DNA from: an uncultured Dokdonia sp.
GTDB lineage: Bacteria; Bacteroidota; Bacteroidia; Flavobacteriales; Flavobacteriaceae
Length of the DNA: 64,000 nucleotides
Assembly (NCBI GenBank): GCA_947503305.1
Contig: CANNDF010000004.1
Coordinates: 62,001-126,000, forward strand
Direction of reading: 5' to 3'
Of the stretch, positions 53,491 through 62,218 are shown piece by piece. Position numbers and translations under genes: made by a program. Below the pieces are notes generated by a model that saw nothing but the letters and a program-made list of their open reading frames with translations, did not search any database and was not told where the DNA came from. The stretch's first letter is position 1; each line of letters opens with the position of its first letter.

Positions 53491-54282
53491 TTACTCGGCA
53501 AATTCTCCGCTAGCAGGTTTTTCAAAAATACTAGATGGTAATTGAGTCTCTGATATTGTGGGTTTACTAAAAACTTGTTCGCTTCGTACAACTGTAGGAA
53601 CCCCTTCTTCTACTGTATACCATTGTAATTTACTTGGTAATTGAATACCATTTACATCGTTCCATTGATCGTATTTAATATAACTGAAACGATCACTCTT
53701 TTCATTCTTGCCATAAGTAACCGTATATGCTAGCCATGCCATCTGGTTTGTTTTAGGATCACGATATAAAATATACTCGTCATCAGGTGCATCACCTACA
53801 TCAGAGCCAAAGGATATTTTTGTTCCTGGATATATAATCCCCTCAAATGTTAACGGATCTACTTCTGAATACGTTATGCCATCATCTCCAAGGACAAAAG
53901 GCATTGCATAAAAATAAAAGTATAGATTATGATAAAAACGCGCGCGTTTAGGTTGGAAATACATAGAATCTTGATCTAACCATACTTTCTCTCCGTCAAA
54001 CCCAAGGGTATACTTATTGGTTTCTATAGTTACTTTTCTGGATTTTAAATCTACTTTTTGAGTTTCATTACCACTTTCTTTTTCTATGGTATAACAAAGG
54101 TTGTTCATGGCATTCCATGTATCGATACCTCCATGGGCTTTAAATACAGAAGCAATACTTTCTGGGTATTCTTTCTGAAGAATGGTAGTGGTTTGTTTTT
54201 CAGTTAATTCTTGTTTTTTTGCTGCTTGTTTACAAGAATACAATGCAATAGCAAGTACTGCTATCCAAAAGAAATTTTTCAT
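53491..54282 (-). CDS. Lipoprotein of the DUF6503-like type (intact copy)
   Basis: 263 residues. Lipobox in IALYSC. The conserved beginning is SIASVFKAHGGIDTWNAMNNLCYTIEK, then a beta-rich domain (TLGFDGEKVWLDQD; RFYHNLYFYFYAMPFVLGDDG; TYSEVDPLTFEG; FSYIKYDQWNDVNGIQLPSKLQWY). The fold resembles LolA/outer-membrane lipoprotein carriers. The DUF label is from memory. It lies downstream of a T9SS adhesin-like gene; the same gene pair is repeated, degraded, at 57460-59335. Confidence 0.8.
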   Translation of the reverse strand: MKNFFWIAVLAIALYSCKQAAKKQELTEKQTTTILQKEYPESIASVFKAHGGIDTWNAMNNLCYTIEKESGNETQKVDLKSRKVTIETNKYTLGFDGEKVWLDQDSMYFQPKRARFYHNLYFYFYAMPFVLGDDGITYSEVDPLTFEGIIYPGTKISFGSDVGDAPDDEYILYRDPKTNQMAWLAYTVTYGKNEKSDRFSYIKYDQWNDVNGIQLPSKLQWYTVEEGVPTVVRSEQVFSKPTISETQLPSSIFEKPASGEFAE

Positions 54283-54343
54283 GTTTGATGGTTTGGTTTA
54301 CATCAATGGTCGTTACAATTGTACTTTCCTTAACAAATAATCT

Positions 54344-57300
54344 TTATTTTTTTATGAATTTAAAGACTTGTTCACTTTCATTCATTTTTATAAAATAAAG
54401 CCCCTTAGATAGATTGCTTATATCCATGCGTTGCATAGTAGAAACTTCTTTTTCTAACAGATAGACTTTTTGTCCTAAACTATTGTAAATAGTAATCTTA
54501 GAAAATGGTAAGTCGCTATTAATCGTAAGTTGACTTTCAACAGGATTGGGATATATAGATACTTGTAAAGAAGCAAAGCTCTCTATATTAAGAGCTACAT
54601 CTGCATCAAGAAAGTCCGGGATATTATTATTATTTGTATCATCATCTAGTGGAGATCCACTACTATTATAGTCTTCATTTACAGTAAGAATTGTATCTCC
54701 ATCATCGTCATCATCCAGATAATTTTCAATCATATCATCATCAGTATCTATAAAATCAAATGTTGTGAGTCCAGCTCCTATTCCTGTAATTTCATCTATA
54801 GTCATGACAGAATCTCCATCATCATCATCGTCTAAATAATTAGGGATGGTATCTCCATCTGTATCATCATCATCTAGATTGCCATTACCATTAAGGTCTT
54901 CTTCTGTATCTGTAACACCATCATCATCAGAATCTATACAGTTTTCTTCTACGATAAGGTCTAGCGATGTAATTGTTTTACAAAACGTTGTCGTACTTTG
55001 TGATATATCTGTTACTGAAGCATAAACTGTAGCTGTGGTACTAACATAATTAAAAGGATCTGCAATAATTGGGAATCCAGCTTCTGCATCATCTATACTT
55101 ATGAACCAATCGATAGAAAAAGTAGTGGGATCTATACCATTAAGAATCTGTGCTTCTTGACTTGCTAGGTCAAATACCTCTATTCCATCCATTTCTTGAT
55201 CACATGCAGTTAATGGGGCAGGAGAGTTAATAATAGGTGTATCTAATACAACAAGATTAACAGGAACTATAGTAAAACATCCTGTATCAGAACTTACCAC
55301 TCTAGCATATATAGTTTGAAAAAGTATGATATTAGTATAAGGAATAGCTGGATCAATTTCAAAAACTGGATCACCATCATTAGCAATTTCTTCTGTTTCA
55401 AAATAGAAAATAGATAGATTAGGCTCTCCATTTATTATTTCATCATTTATCTCTGAAAGTAAAAAATCAGCAAATCCGTCATTATCGATATCACAAACTT
55501 CATAATCTAAAGATGTTACGGGACTTGGTAATGGAATAACAGCAATAGTTAACGTAATCAATTCATAACAACCAGTCATATTATCTTCTACTCGCACCCA
55601 AATAGTTTGAAAATCAGGAGTTACATTCTGATACATATCTGGTAGGGTAGCCGTACCTTCATCAGCATCGCTTTGAGTTAAATGATAACTCACTGTTAAA
55701 GTAGGGTCACTTCCAGTAATCTCGTCATCTCTAGTATGTAAATCAAAAATTGCTAACCCATCAGAATTACTACCACTTTCTATATCATCGCAAAGCTCAA
55801 AAATAGCAGGCTGAACAGGAATAGGAGTCGTATTTATAACAAGTGTAATTGTAGATATAGCTGAACAAGAAGTCGTGAGATCAGTTACTTTAACATATGT
55901 CAACTGAGGATTCGAAACATTTGCATAAGTTGTTGGATTAGGAATGGGGATATTAGCATTCAAATCATCCAATGAAGCAAAATGAGTAACTATAAGATTA
56001 AGATCACCTCCTGTAGCTACTGCATCAAATATGGTTAAATCAAATATTGCAAATGCACCATTTTCACTACAGAGTTCTATGCTTCCAAGCTCAGCAAGTA
56101 CAGTAGGAATTGGATTTACGATAATATTAAATACGCCTATTTGAAAAGTTCCATTAAGCACACTTTCTATACGAACAAATATAGTCAGAGGTGTAACGAT
56201 GCTATTTATATATAAATTAGGAGTAGGTATAGGGTTAGTTCCGTTATTTGCATCTATCTGACTTTCGTAATACGTTACCATAAGGAATGCAGGATCTTGG
56301 GTTCCTATAACAATAGGTGTATTTATGGTAAGATCAAAAACTCCAAAAGTATCACTACCACTTTCTTCGCATACTTCGAGATCAATAGGTGGATTTTCTA
56401 TGGTAGGCATATGAGTGACAGTTAGTGTTATAGGGATTGGTAGTATGCAGTCTTCATCATTAGTATTTATAGAGTTTTCATATGCTACAATCGCATAAAT
56501 AGTTTGAGAGAAAGGAGTACTATTTTGATAAAAATCTTCTAGTGGTGACACTTCATTTATTGCATCTTCTTCGGACTCATAATAGAAAACAGATGGGGAA
56601 GCTAGCGATGGAGATGTATGAATTATATTTTCTAGATTAGAATTAAAACTCTGTAAATCAAATGTGCTTATGCCATCTGTATTGCTTCCACTTTCTATAT
56701 CATCTGCTATTTCAAATACTTGAGATTGATCAGTAGCATTATCTGGTCTGACAAAAAATATGAAAGATTGACTTCCTCCTAAAAATGGACAATTAGGGGT
56801 ATACGTTCTTCTATATAGTACAGATTGTATAACATTTGTATTATTTACTAAAACATCATCTATAAACAAATCACCTACAGAGGGTTGTGTTTGCCCACTT
56901 ACGTTGGGATTAGGTTCTATAATTTCCCATTCTTCATCCTGAAGGCCTACAAAAAGTGGATCTGTAATTGTCATGCCTCCACTACACATAAACCGCCCCA
57001 GTGAAAGCCCTGGGATAGGAGGTACAGAAGGACATTCTTCTAGTGAAGTTGTAAATGACTCTTCAATACAATTCTGAGCATTTCCAGAGTCATTATAGGG
57101 AGTAATGCTTACATAAATAAATGTAGGGTCTGAAGCACTCGCAGAACCAGGAAGGTTTGTAGAAGGATTAAAACTTAACACATTACCTACATCCACTGCA
57201 TTTATGATCTCAGATCCTCCAGGAGAAGTACCTACAGTGAGTATATACCCTGTAGCACCGGTAACTTCATTCCAAACAAGATCAGCACTTAAAGGAACAC

Positions 57301-57436
57301 TAGAAGATCCATCCTGAGGGGAAATAAGTGATGTACATTCTGGCATAAAATCAATAATATTGACTGATTTGTAATGCGTAGCGTATGCCATCATTAAAAA
57401 ACCAAAAACAAAATAATAAAGTATAATTCTTTTCAT
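54344..57436 (-). CDS. T9SS-secreted repeat protein (large copy)
   Basis: 1030 residues with a signal peptide. An N-terminal Ig/Fn-like region (SSVPLSADLVWNEVTGATGYILTVG) is followed by repeated modules of about 90 residues of the type VCDIDNDGFADFLLSEINDEIINGEPNLSIFYFET, then a Ca-binding thrombospondin-type-3-like stretch (DSDDDGVTDTEEDLNGNG). The type A T9SS sorting domain (IYPNPVESQLTINS to VFKFIKK) closes it. It should be exported and anchored at the surface, probably an adhesin or gliding-associated protein. Its last 193 codons are almost identical in DNA to those of the paralog at 57791. Confidence 0.88.
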   Translation of the reverse strand: MKRIILYYFVFGFLMMAYATHYKSVNIIDFMPECTSLISPQDGSSSVPLSADLVWNEVTGATGYILTVGTSPGGSEIINAVDVGNVLSFNPSTNLPGSASASDPTFIYVSITPYNDSGNAQNCIEESFTTSLEECPSVPPIPGLSLGRFMCSGGMTITDPLFVGLQDEEWEIIEPNPNVSGQTQPSVGDLFIDDVLVNNTNVIQSVLYRRTYTPNCPFLGGSQSFIFFVRPDNATDQSQVFEIADDIESGSNTDGISTFDLQSFNSNLENIIHTSPSLASPSVFYYESEEDAINEVSPLEDFYQNSTPFSQTIYAIVAYENSINTNDEDCILPIPITLTVTHMPTIENPPIDLEVCEESGSDTFGVFDLTINTPIVIGTQDPAFLMVTYYESQIDANNGTNPIPTPNLYINSIVTPLTIFVRIESVLNGTFQIGVFNIIVNPIPTVLAELGSIELCSENGAFAIFDLTIFDAVATGGDLNLIVTHFASLDDLNANIPIPNPTTYANVSNPQLTYVKVTDLTTSCSAISTITLVINTTPIPVQPAIFELCDDIESGSNSDGLAIFDLHTRDDEITGSDPTLTVSYHLTQSDADEGTATLPDMYQNVTPDFQTIWVRVEDNMTGCYELITLTIAVIPLPSPVTSLDYEVCDIDNDGFADFLLSEINDEIINGEPNLSIFYFETEEIANDGDPVFEIDPAIPYTNIILFQTIYARVVSSDTGCFTIVPVNLVVLDTPIINSPAPLTACDQEMDGIEVFDLASQEAQILNGIDPTTFSIDWFISIDDAEAGFPIIADPFNYVSTTATVYASVTDISQSTTTFCKTITSLDLIVEENCIDSDDDGVTDTEEDLNGNGNLDDDDTDGDTIPNYLDDDDDGDSVMTIDEITGIGAGLTTFDFIDTDDDMIENYLDDDDDGDTILTVNEDYNSSGSPLDDDTNNNNIPDFLDADVALNIESFASLQVSIYPNPVESQLTINSDLPFSKITIYNSLGQKVYLLEKEVSTMQRMDISNLSKGLYFIKMNESEQVFKFIKK
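54351..54928. repeat. Near-identical tract, copy A
   Basis: 578 bp matching 57798-58375 at a fixed offset of 3447 bp. By eye only two differences (54407/57854 and 54806/58253), both silent. It covers the Asp-rich repeats and the sorting domain. Confidence 0.9.
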
Positions 57437-57459
57437 AACAATAGGTATATGATACTAAT

Positions 57460-57729
57460 CTATAAATGATATTTTTGTGGCAGGATACACCCCTCAAACG
57501 TTAAAGGATCTATTTCTGAATATGTTATGCCATCATCTCCAAGTACAAAAGGCATAGCATTCCATCCATCGATACCTCCATGCGCTTTAAATACTGAAGC
57601 GACACCCTCTGAGAATTCTTTTTGAAAAATAGTAGTAGTTTGATTTTCAGTAGTTTCTTTCTTGTCTTTTACTTTTTCACAAGAACTAATAGTAATCGTA
57701 AGAATAGCTATCCAAAGAAAATTTTTCAT
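57460..57729 (-). pseudogene. Degenerate second copy of the DUF6503-like lipoprotein gene
   Basis: 89 codons. It matches the 263-residue lipoprotein from its lipobox (ISSC) through FKAHGGIDGWNAM, jumps directly to PFVLGDDGITYSEIDPLTFEG, and then leaves the family frame and stops (CILPQKYHL). The jump equals a 204 bp in-frame deletion between two short GCAT-containing sites, and the C-terminal 110 residues are lost. Probably non-functional, though a lipidated fragment could still be made. Confidence 0.8.
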
Positions 57730-57790
57730 GTTTGATGATTTAATTTATGCTAATGATCGTTACTAACGTACTTTCCTTAACAAATAGCCT

Positions 57791-59335
57791 CTACTTTTTT
57801 ATGAATTTAAAGACTTGTTCACTTTCATTCATTTTTATAAAATAAAGCCCCTTGGATAGATTGCTTATATCCATGCGTTGCATAGTAGAAACTTCTTTTT
57901 CTAACAGATAGACTTTTTGTCCTAAACTATTGTAAATAGTAATCTTAGAAAATGGTAAGTCGCTATTAATCGTAAGTTGACTTTCAACAGGATTGGGATA
58001 TATAGATACTTGTAAAGAAGCAAAGCTCTCTATATTAAGAGCTACATCTGCATCAAGAAAGTCCGGGATATTATTATTATTTGTATCATCATCTAGTGGA
58101 GATCCACTACTATTATAGTCTTCATTTACAGTAAGAATTGTATCTCCATCATCGTCATCATCCAGATAATTTTCAATCATATCATCATCAGTATCTATAA
58201 AATCAAATGTTGTGAGTCCAGCTCCTATTCCTGTAATTTCATCTATAGTCATAACAGAATCTCCATCATCATCATCGTCTAAATAATTAGGGATGGTATC
58301 TCCATCTGTATCATCATCATCTAGATTGCCATTACCATTAAGGTCTTCTTCTGTATCTGTAACACCATCATCATCTGAGTCTATGCAGTTTTCTTCTACA
58401 ATAAGATCTAGAGATGTAATCGATTTACAGAAGGTCGTTGTACTTTGTGATATATCTGTTACTGAAGCATAAACTGTAGCTGTGGAACTAACATAATTAA
58501 AAGGATCTGCAATAATTGGGAATCCAGCTTCTGCATCATCTATACTTATGAACCAATCGATAGAAAAAGTAGTGGGATCTATACCATTAAGAATCTCTGT
58601 TTCTTTACTTCCAAGGTCAAATAGTTCAATTCCATCCATTTCTTCATCACATGCTGTTAATGGGGTAGGAGCGTTAATAATAGGTGTATCTAATACAACA
58701 AGATTAATAGGAACTATAGTAAAGCATCCTGTTATTGAACTTTCTACTCTTGCATATAGGGTTTGAAAAGACGTAATATTAGAATAAAGAACTGTTGGGT
58801 CAATTGCAAGAGTGGGGTCACCATTAGTAGCATTTTCTTCTGTTTCAAAATAGAAAATAGATAGATTTGGTTCTCCATTTATAATCTCATCATCTAATTG
58901 AGTAAGATCAAATGCTGCAAACCCATCATTATCATCATCGCATATTTCAAAATCAATGGGTGTGGTTGGAGATGGAGCGGGGTTTATAATAAGTGAAAAA
59001 ACGCCTATTTCAAAACTTCCATCTGTAAGATCATCTACACGTACAAATATGACTTGCGGGTTTATAGTATTTATATATGCTGTAGGATTTGCAATAGGAT
59101 TGCTTGCTGTATTTGCATCCTCTTGAGTAACATAATAAGCGACGATAAGTGATGTAGGGTCTTGACTTCCTATAACAATAGGTGTATTTATTGTAAGATT
59201 GAATACTCCTAACCCGTCCTCATCATCATCACATATTACGAGATCAATAGGCGGGTTTTCAATTGAAAAAAATGGAGTAGCTTTTAAAGAGATTGTACTC
59301 CCCAAAATAAGTAGGATTAGTAGTAATTTATTCAT
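57791..59335 (-). CDS. T9SS-secreted repeat protein (small copy)
   Basis: 514 residues with a signal peptide. It has two or three of the 90-residue modules (VICDDDEDGLGVFNLTINTPIVIGSQDP; FEICDDDNDGFAAFDLTQLDDEIINGEP), the DSDDDG Ca-binding stretch and a type A T9SS domain. Compared with the 1030-residue paralog it lacks the N-terminal Ig-like region and several modules. It is the first gene of the duplicated block: small adhesin, dead lipoprotein, large adhesin, lipoprotein, all co-oriented with short gaps. Confidence 0.87.
   Translation of the reverse strand: MNKLLLILLILGSTISLKATPFFSIENPPIDLVICDDDEDGLGVFNLTINTPIVIGSQDPTSLIVAYYVTQEDANTASNPIANPTAYINTINPQVIFVRVDDLTDGSFEIGVFSLIINPAPSPTTPIDFEICDDDNDGFAAFDLTQLDDEIINGEPNLSIFYFETEENATNGDPTLAIDPTVLYSNITSFQTLYARVESSITGCFTIVPINLVVLDTPIINAPTPLTACDEEMDGIELFDLGSKETEILNGIDPTTFSIDWFISIDDAEAGFPIIADPFNYVSSTATVYASVTDISQSTTTFCKSITSLDLIVEENCIDSDDDGVTDTEEDLNGNGNLDDDDTDGDTIPNYLDDDDDGDSVMTIDEITGIGAGLTTFDFIDTDDDMIENYLDDDDDGDTILTVNEDYNSSGSPLDDDTNNNNIPDFLDADVALNIESFASLQVSIYPNPVESQLTINSDLPFSKITIYNSLGQKVYLLEKEVSTMQRMDISNLSKGLYFIKMNESEQVFKFIKK
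57798..58375. repeat. Near-identical tract, copy B
   Basis: Partner of 54351-54928 (see there). Similarity drops on both sides of the tract. Confidence 0.9.
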
Positions 59336-59369
59336 AATGTGTAGTTTTAATCTCCTAATTTATAAATAA

Positions 59370-59377
59370 TATCTTTG
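59370..59377 (+). promoter_or_regulatory. -10 box of the rRNA methyltransferase gene
   Basis: TATCTTTG fits TAnnTTTG, with a T-rich -33 region 21 bp upstream. It lies 32 bp before the TTG start codon. Confidence 0.5.
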
Positions 59378-59409
59378 TTTATTAATACTTTAATCAAAAA
59401 TCAATTTAA

Positions 59410-60210
59410 TTGTCTCATAAACATATTTCTAGCCTTCAAAACCCTACTGTAAAATTGCTATTGCAATTACAAGAAAAGTCCCGCGCAAGACGAAGAGAAG
59501 GATATTTTATTATTGAAGGAATTCGTGAGATACAACTTGCTCTTCAAGGTGGTTATACAATTAAGACCTTATATTATCTGGAAGAACTAGTTTCGGCAGT
59601 TGCTTTGGAAGAATTATTTTCAGAGAGTACTATTGAAAAAGTGAGTTTGTCTAAAGATGTATATCAAAAGGTAGCCTATCGAGGGGGAACGGAAGGGGTG
59701 ATCGCTTTCGCGAAAGCAAAAAAAACAACACTCCAAGAATTAAAATTACCAGAAAACCCTCTACTACTTATTGCCGAGGCTCCTGAAAAACCGGGAAATA
59801 TAGGGGCTTTACTCCGTACAGCCGACGCCGCTCATGTAGATGCTGTAATTATTGCAAATCCTAAAACAGATCTATATAACCCTAATATTATACGTTCTAG
59901 TGTAGGGTGTGTATTTACAACCACAATTGCAATGGCTTCTACAGATGAGGTGATTTCTTTTTTAAAAAATAAAGGGATTGAAATCTATAGTGCCATTTTA
60001 CAAGAAGCACAATCATATCATGTACAAGACTATACAAAACCTACAGCAATTGTTGTAGGTACTGAAGCAACAGGACTTACAGAGGCATGGAGAGATGTTA
60101 GTACACAGAATATTAAAATCCCGATGAGGGGTGTTATTGATAGTATGAACGTAAGTGTGGCTGCAGGAATTCTTATCTTTGAAGCTAGAAGGCAACGAGA
60201 TTTTAAATAA
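59410..60210 (+). CDS. TrmH/SpoU-family RNA 2'-O-methyltransferase (TTG start)
   Basis: 266 residues. The start codon is TTG: an in-frame TAA directly precedes it and no ATG follows for most of the N-terminal domain, which is needed for the family. An N-terminal substrate-binding part (REGYFIIEGIREIQLAL) precedes the SPOUT knot with its motifs PGNIGALLRTADA, DLYNPNIIRSSVGCVF, VVGTEATGLT and IPMRGVIDSMNVSVAAGI. It methylates rRNA or tRNA ribose using SAM. VIAFAKAKK is encoded by a GCTTTCGCGAAAGC palindrome. Confidence 0.92.
   Translation: MSHKHISSLQNPTVKLLLQLQEKSRARRREGYFIIEGIREIQLALQGGYTIKTLYYLEELVSAVALEELFSESTIEKVSLSKDVYQKVAYRGGTEGVIAFAKAKKTTLQELKLPENPLLLIAEAPEKPGNIGALLRTADAAHVDAVIIANPKTDLYNPNIIRSSVGCVFTTTIAMASTDEVISFLKNKGIEIYSAILQEAQSYHVQDYTKPTAIVVGTEATGLTEAWRDVSTQNIKIPMRGVIDSMNVSVAAGILIFEARRQRDFK
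59704..59717. repeat. GCTTTCGCGAAAGC palindrome, copy 6
   Basis: Perfect palindrome inside the methyltransferase gene, encoding AFAKA. Confidence 0.9.
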
Positions 60211-60241
60211 GAATGTATAATCTCAAAGCATACATACCATT

Positions 60242-61477
60242 ATGACATCACAGATTATTTTTTACTGCATTATAGGCATATTGCTTCTTAACTATATCGT
60301 AGATCTTATTTTAGATTATTTAAATGCAAAACATTTTAATGATCCTATACCTGAATTACTGGAAGATGTCTATAATAAAGAAGAATACTTAAAGTCTCAA
60401 GCCTATAAAAAAACAAATGATCGTTTTGGAAATTATACGGCTACCTTTAGTCTTATACTAACTCTTGCTTTTTTCTTTTTTGATGGATTTGCTATAATTG
60501 ATCAATGGGCTCGTTCTATTACAGATCATCCTATAGGAATTGCATTACTATTTTTTGGAGTCATCATGTTAGGGAGTGATATCTTGTCTACTCCTTTTAG
60601 TTATTATAAAAATTTTGTAATTGAAGAAAAGTTTGGGTTTAATAAGATGAAACCAGCCACTTTTTTTATAGATAAACTAAAAGGATGGTTAATGAGCATT
60701 GTTATAGGAGGTGGATTGCTATCCTTAATTATATGGATTTATGAGGGAACTCAGGATTACTTTTGGTTATACGCATGGGGGGTCATAACTTTATTTTCAG
60801 TTTTTATGAATATGTTTTATGCTCGATTAATTGTCCCATTATTTAATAAGCAAGCCCCATTAGAAGATGGTGAATTACGATCAAAAATCGAAGAATATGC
60901 AGATAGAGTAGGATTCACCCTTAATAATATTTTTACCATAGATGGTTCTAAACGAAGTACAAAGGCTAATGCGTATTTTTCTGGGTTTGGTCGTGAGAAA
61001 CGTATTACTCTGTATGATACCTTAATTAACGACCTAGATGATACAGAAATTGTATCTGTATTGGCACATGAAGTAGGGCATTATAAAAGGAAACATATTA
61101 TCACAAATCTTGTATTGTCTATAGTTGTTACAGGAGTCACTTTATGGTTGTTTTCTTTGTTTGTAGGACAACCTATTGTAGCTGAGGCTTTAGGAGTTTC
61201 AATACCCTCATTTCATATCGGGTTGATTGCATTTGGGATTTTATATACCCCTATTTCTGCAGTGACAGGATTTTTGATGAGTGCGCTTTCGCGAAAGCAT
61301 GAGTACGAAGCCGATAATTATGCAGCATCTACATACAAAGCCGAACCTTTAATAAGTTCCCTAAAAAAGCTGTCTAAAAATAGTTTGAGTAATCTTACAC
61401 CGCATCCTTTGTATGTTAAACTTCATTACTCACATCCTACCTTATTACAGCGGGTAAAAAACCTGAAAACACAATAA
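60242..61477 (+). CDS. M48-family (Ste24-like) membrane metallopeptidase
   Basis: 411 residues. Membrane helices in the N-terminal half, then VLAHEVGHYKRKH (His276, Glu277, His280) and a third ligand, Glu354, in LSRKHEYEADNYA. The N-terminal part (DRFGNYTATFSLILTLAFF; SPFSYYKNFVIEEKFGFN) is typical of Ste24/CAAX-protease-like M48A enzymes. A GCTTTCGCGAAAGC palindrome encodes the ALSRKH immediately before the ligand, a sequence that is itself conserved in this family. Confidence 0.94.
   Translation: MTSQIIFYCIIGILLLNYIVDLILDYLNAKHFNDPIPELLEDVYNKEEYLKSQAYKKTNDRFGNYTATFSLILTLAFFFFDGFAIIDQWARSITDHPIGIALLFFGVIMLGSDILSTPFSYYKNFVIEEKFGFNKMKPATFFIDKLKGWLMSIVIGGGLLSLIIWIYEGTQDYFWLYAWGVITLFSVFMNMFYARLIVPLFNKQAPLEDGELRSKIEEYADRVGFTLNNIFTIDGSKRSTKANAYFSGFGREKRITLYDTLINDLDDTEIVSVLAHEVGHYKRKHIITNLVLSIVVTGVTLWLFSLFVGQPIVAEALGVSIPSFHIGLIAFGILYTPISAVTGFLMSALSRKHEYEADNYAASTYKAEPLISSLKKLSKNSLSNLTPHPLYVKLHYSHPTLLQRVKNLKTQ
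61285..61298. repeat. GCTTTCGCGAAAGC palindrome, copy 7
   Basis: Perfect palindrome inside the M48 protease gene, read in the same alternative frame as the DUF58 copy (ALSRKH). Confidence 0.9.
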
Positions 61478-61505
61478 TTATTTAGCGTATATATATATAT
61501 AGAAA

Positions 61506-62216
61506 TTATTCTATAATCTGAATACTCATATAGATATTTTCTAATGGCCACTCAGTACCATCTACAGCAACAGCGTTTATAATATCTACGATATCCATAC
61601 CTTTAGTAACACGACCAAAAACAGTATGCTCTCCATCTATATGATGCGCCCCTCTATGTGATTGAACAATAAAAAATTCAAAAGGCGAAGATGCTTTGCT
61701 TATGTTCTGCTCGCTGTACTTTGCTGCCGAAAAGGCGCCACGTACATGTCTATATTTTTTTAGGGCTTCATTAGGTAGTAAATAATTCCCCATGCTGGCA
61801 CGATTACGAGCCGTAGTTTGCGTATCGTTATTGCCGCCTTGGATAACAAACTCTGGTGACACCCGATGGAATTGTGTCGTATTAAAGTATTTATTTTTAA
61901 CTAACATAATAAAGTTGGCTCTATGTAATGGGGTATCTTTATAAAGCTCTATTTCTATATTTCCTAAACGTGTTTCTATACGCACTTTAGTCTCAGGGTT
62001 TTCTTTACCATATTGGGCTAGAAATGGTTTTAATTCGGCTTGAGAAGCGATCATAGGGTTTTCTGGAGTGCCTTTTGGGAATATTTTTTCTTTTGGAACT
62101 TCTGGTATTGTATCTACCTTAATTATGGGCTGAGGTATTTCTTTCTTTGCAGATTTAGTATCTTGACAACTAAAGCCTATAAAAGCCAAAACTAAAAGAA
62201 TAATATACCTACGCAT
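61506..62216 (-). CDS. Cyclophilin-type peptidyl-prolyl isomerase, lipoprotein
   Basis: 236 residues from the ATG at 62216, giving MRRYIILLVLAFIGFSC with a lipobox. The longer frame to 62270 adds 18 residues that overlap the divergent gene. The cyclophilin fold is complete (RLGNIEIELYKDTPLHRANFIMLVKNKYFNTTQFHRVSPEFVIQGG; GAFSAAKYSEQN; FEFFIVQSHRGAHHIDGEHTVFGRVTKGMDIV). It catalyses cis/trans proline isomerisation, here lipid-anchored in the envelope. Its ATG is only 2 bp from the ATG of the divergent NUDIX gene. Confidence 0.92.
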   Translation of the reverse strand: MRRYIILLVLAFIGFSCQDTKSAKKEIPQPIIKVDTIPEVPKEKIFPKGTPENPMIASQAELKPFLAQYGKENPETKVRIETRLGNIEIELYKDTPLHRANFIMLVKNKYFNTTQFHRVSPEFVIQGGNNDTQTTARNRASMGNYLLPNEALKKYRHVRGAFSAAKYSEQNISKASSPFEFFIVQSHRGAHHIDGEHTVFGRVTKGMDIVDIINAVAVDGTEWPLENIYMSIQIIE

Positions 62217-62218
62217 AA

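Noticed and set aside
54950-58400. Asp-codon-rich stretch with many CAT/ATC triplets as a CRISPR or tandem-repeat array
   Set aside because: It is the coding sequence for DDDDDGD-type calcium-binding repeats of the T9SS proteins; no spacer-repeat structure is present.
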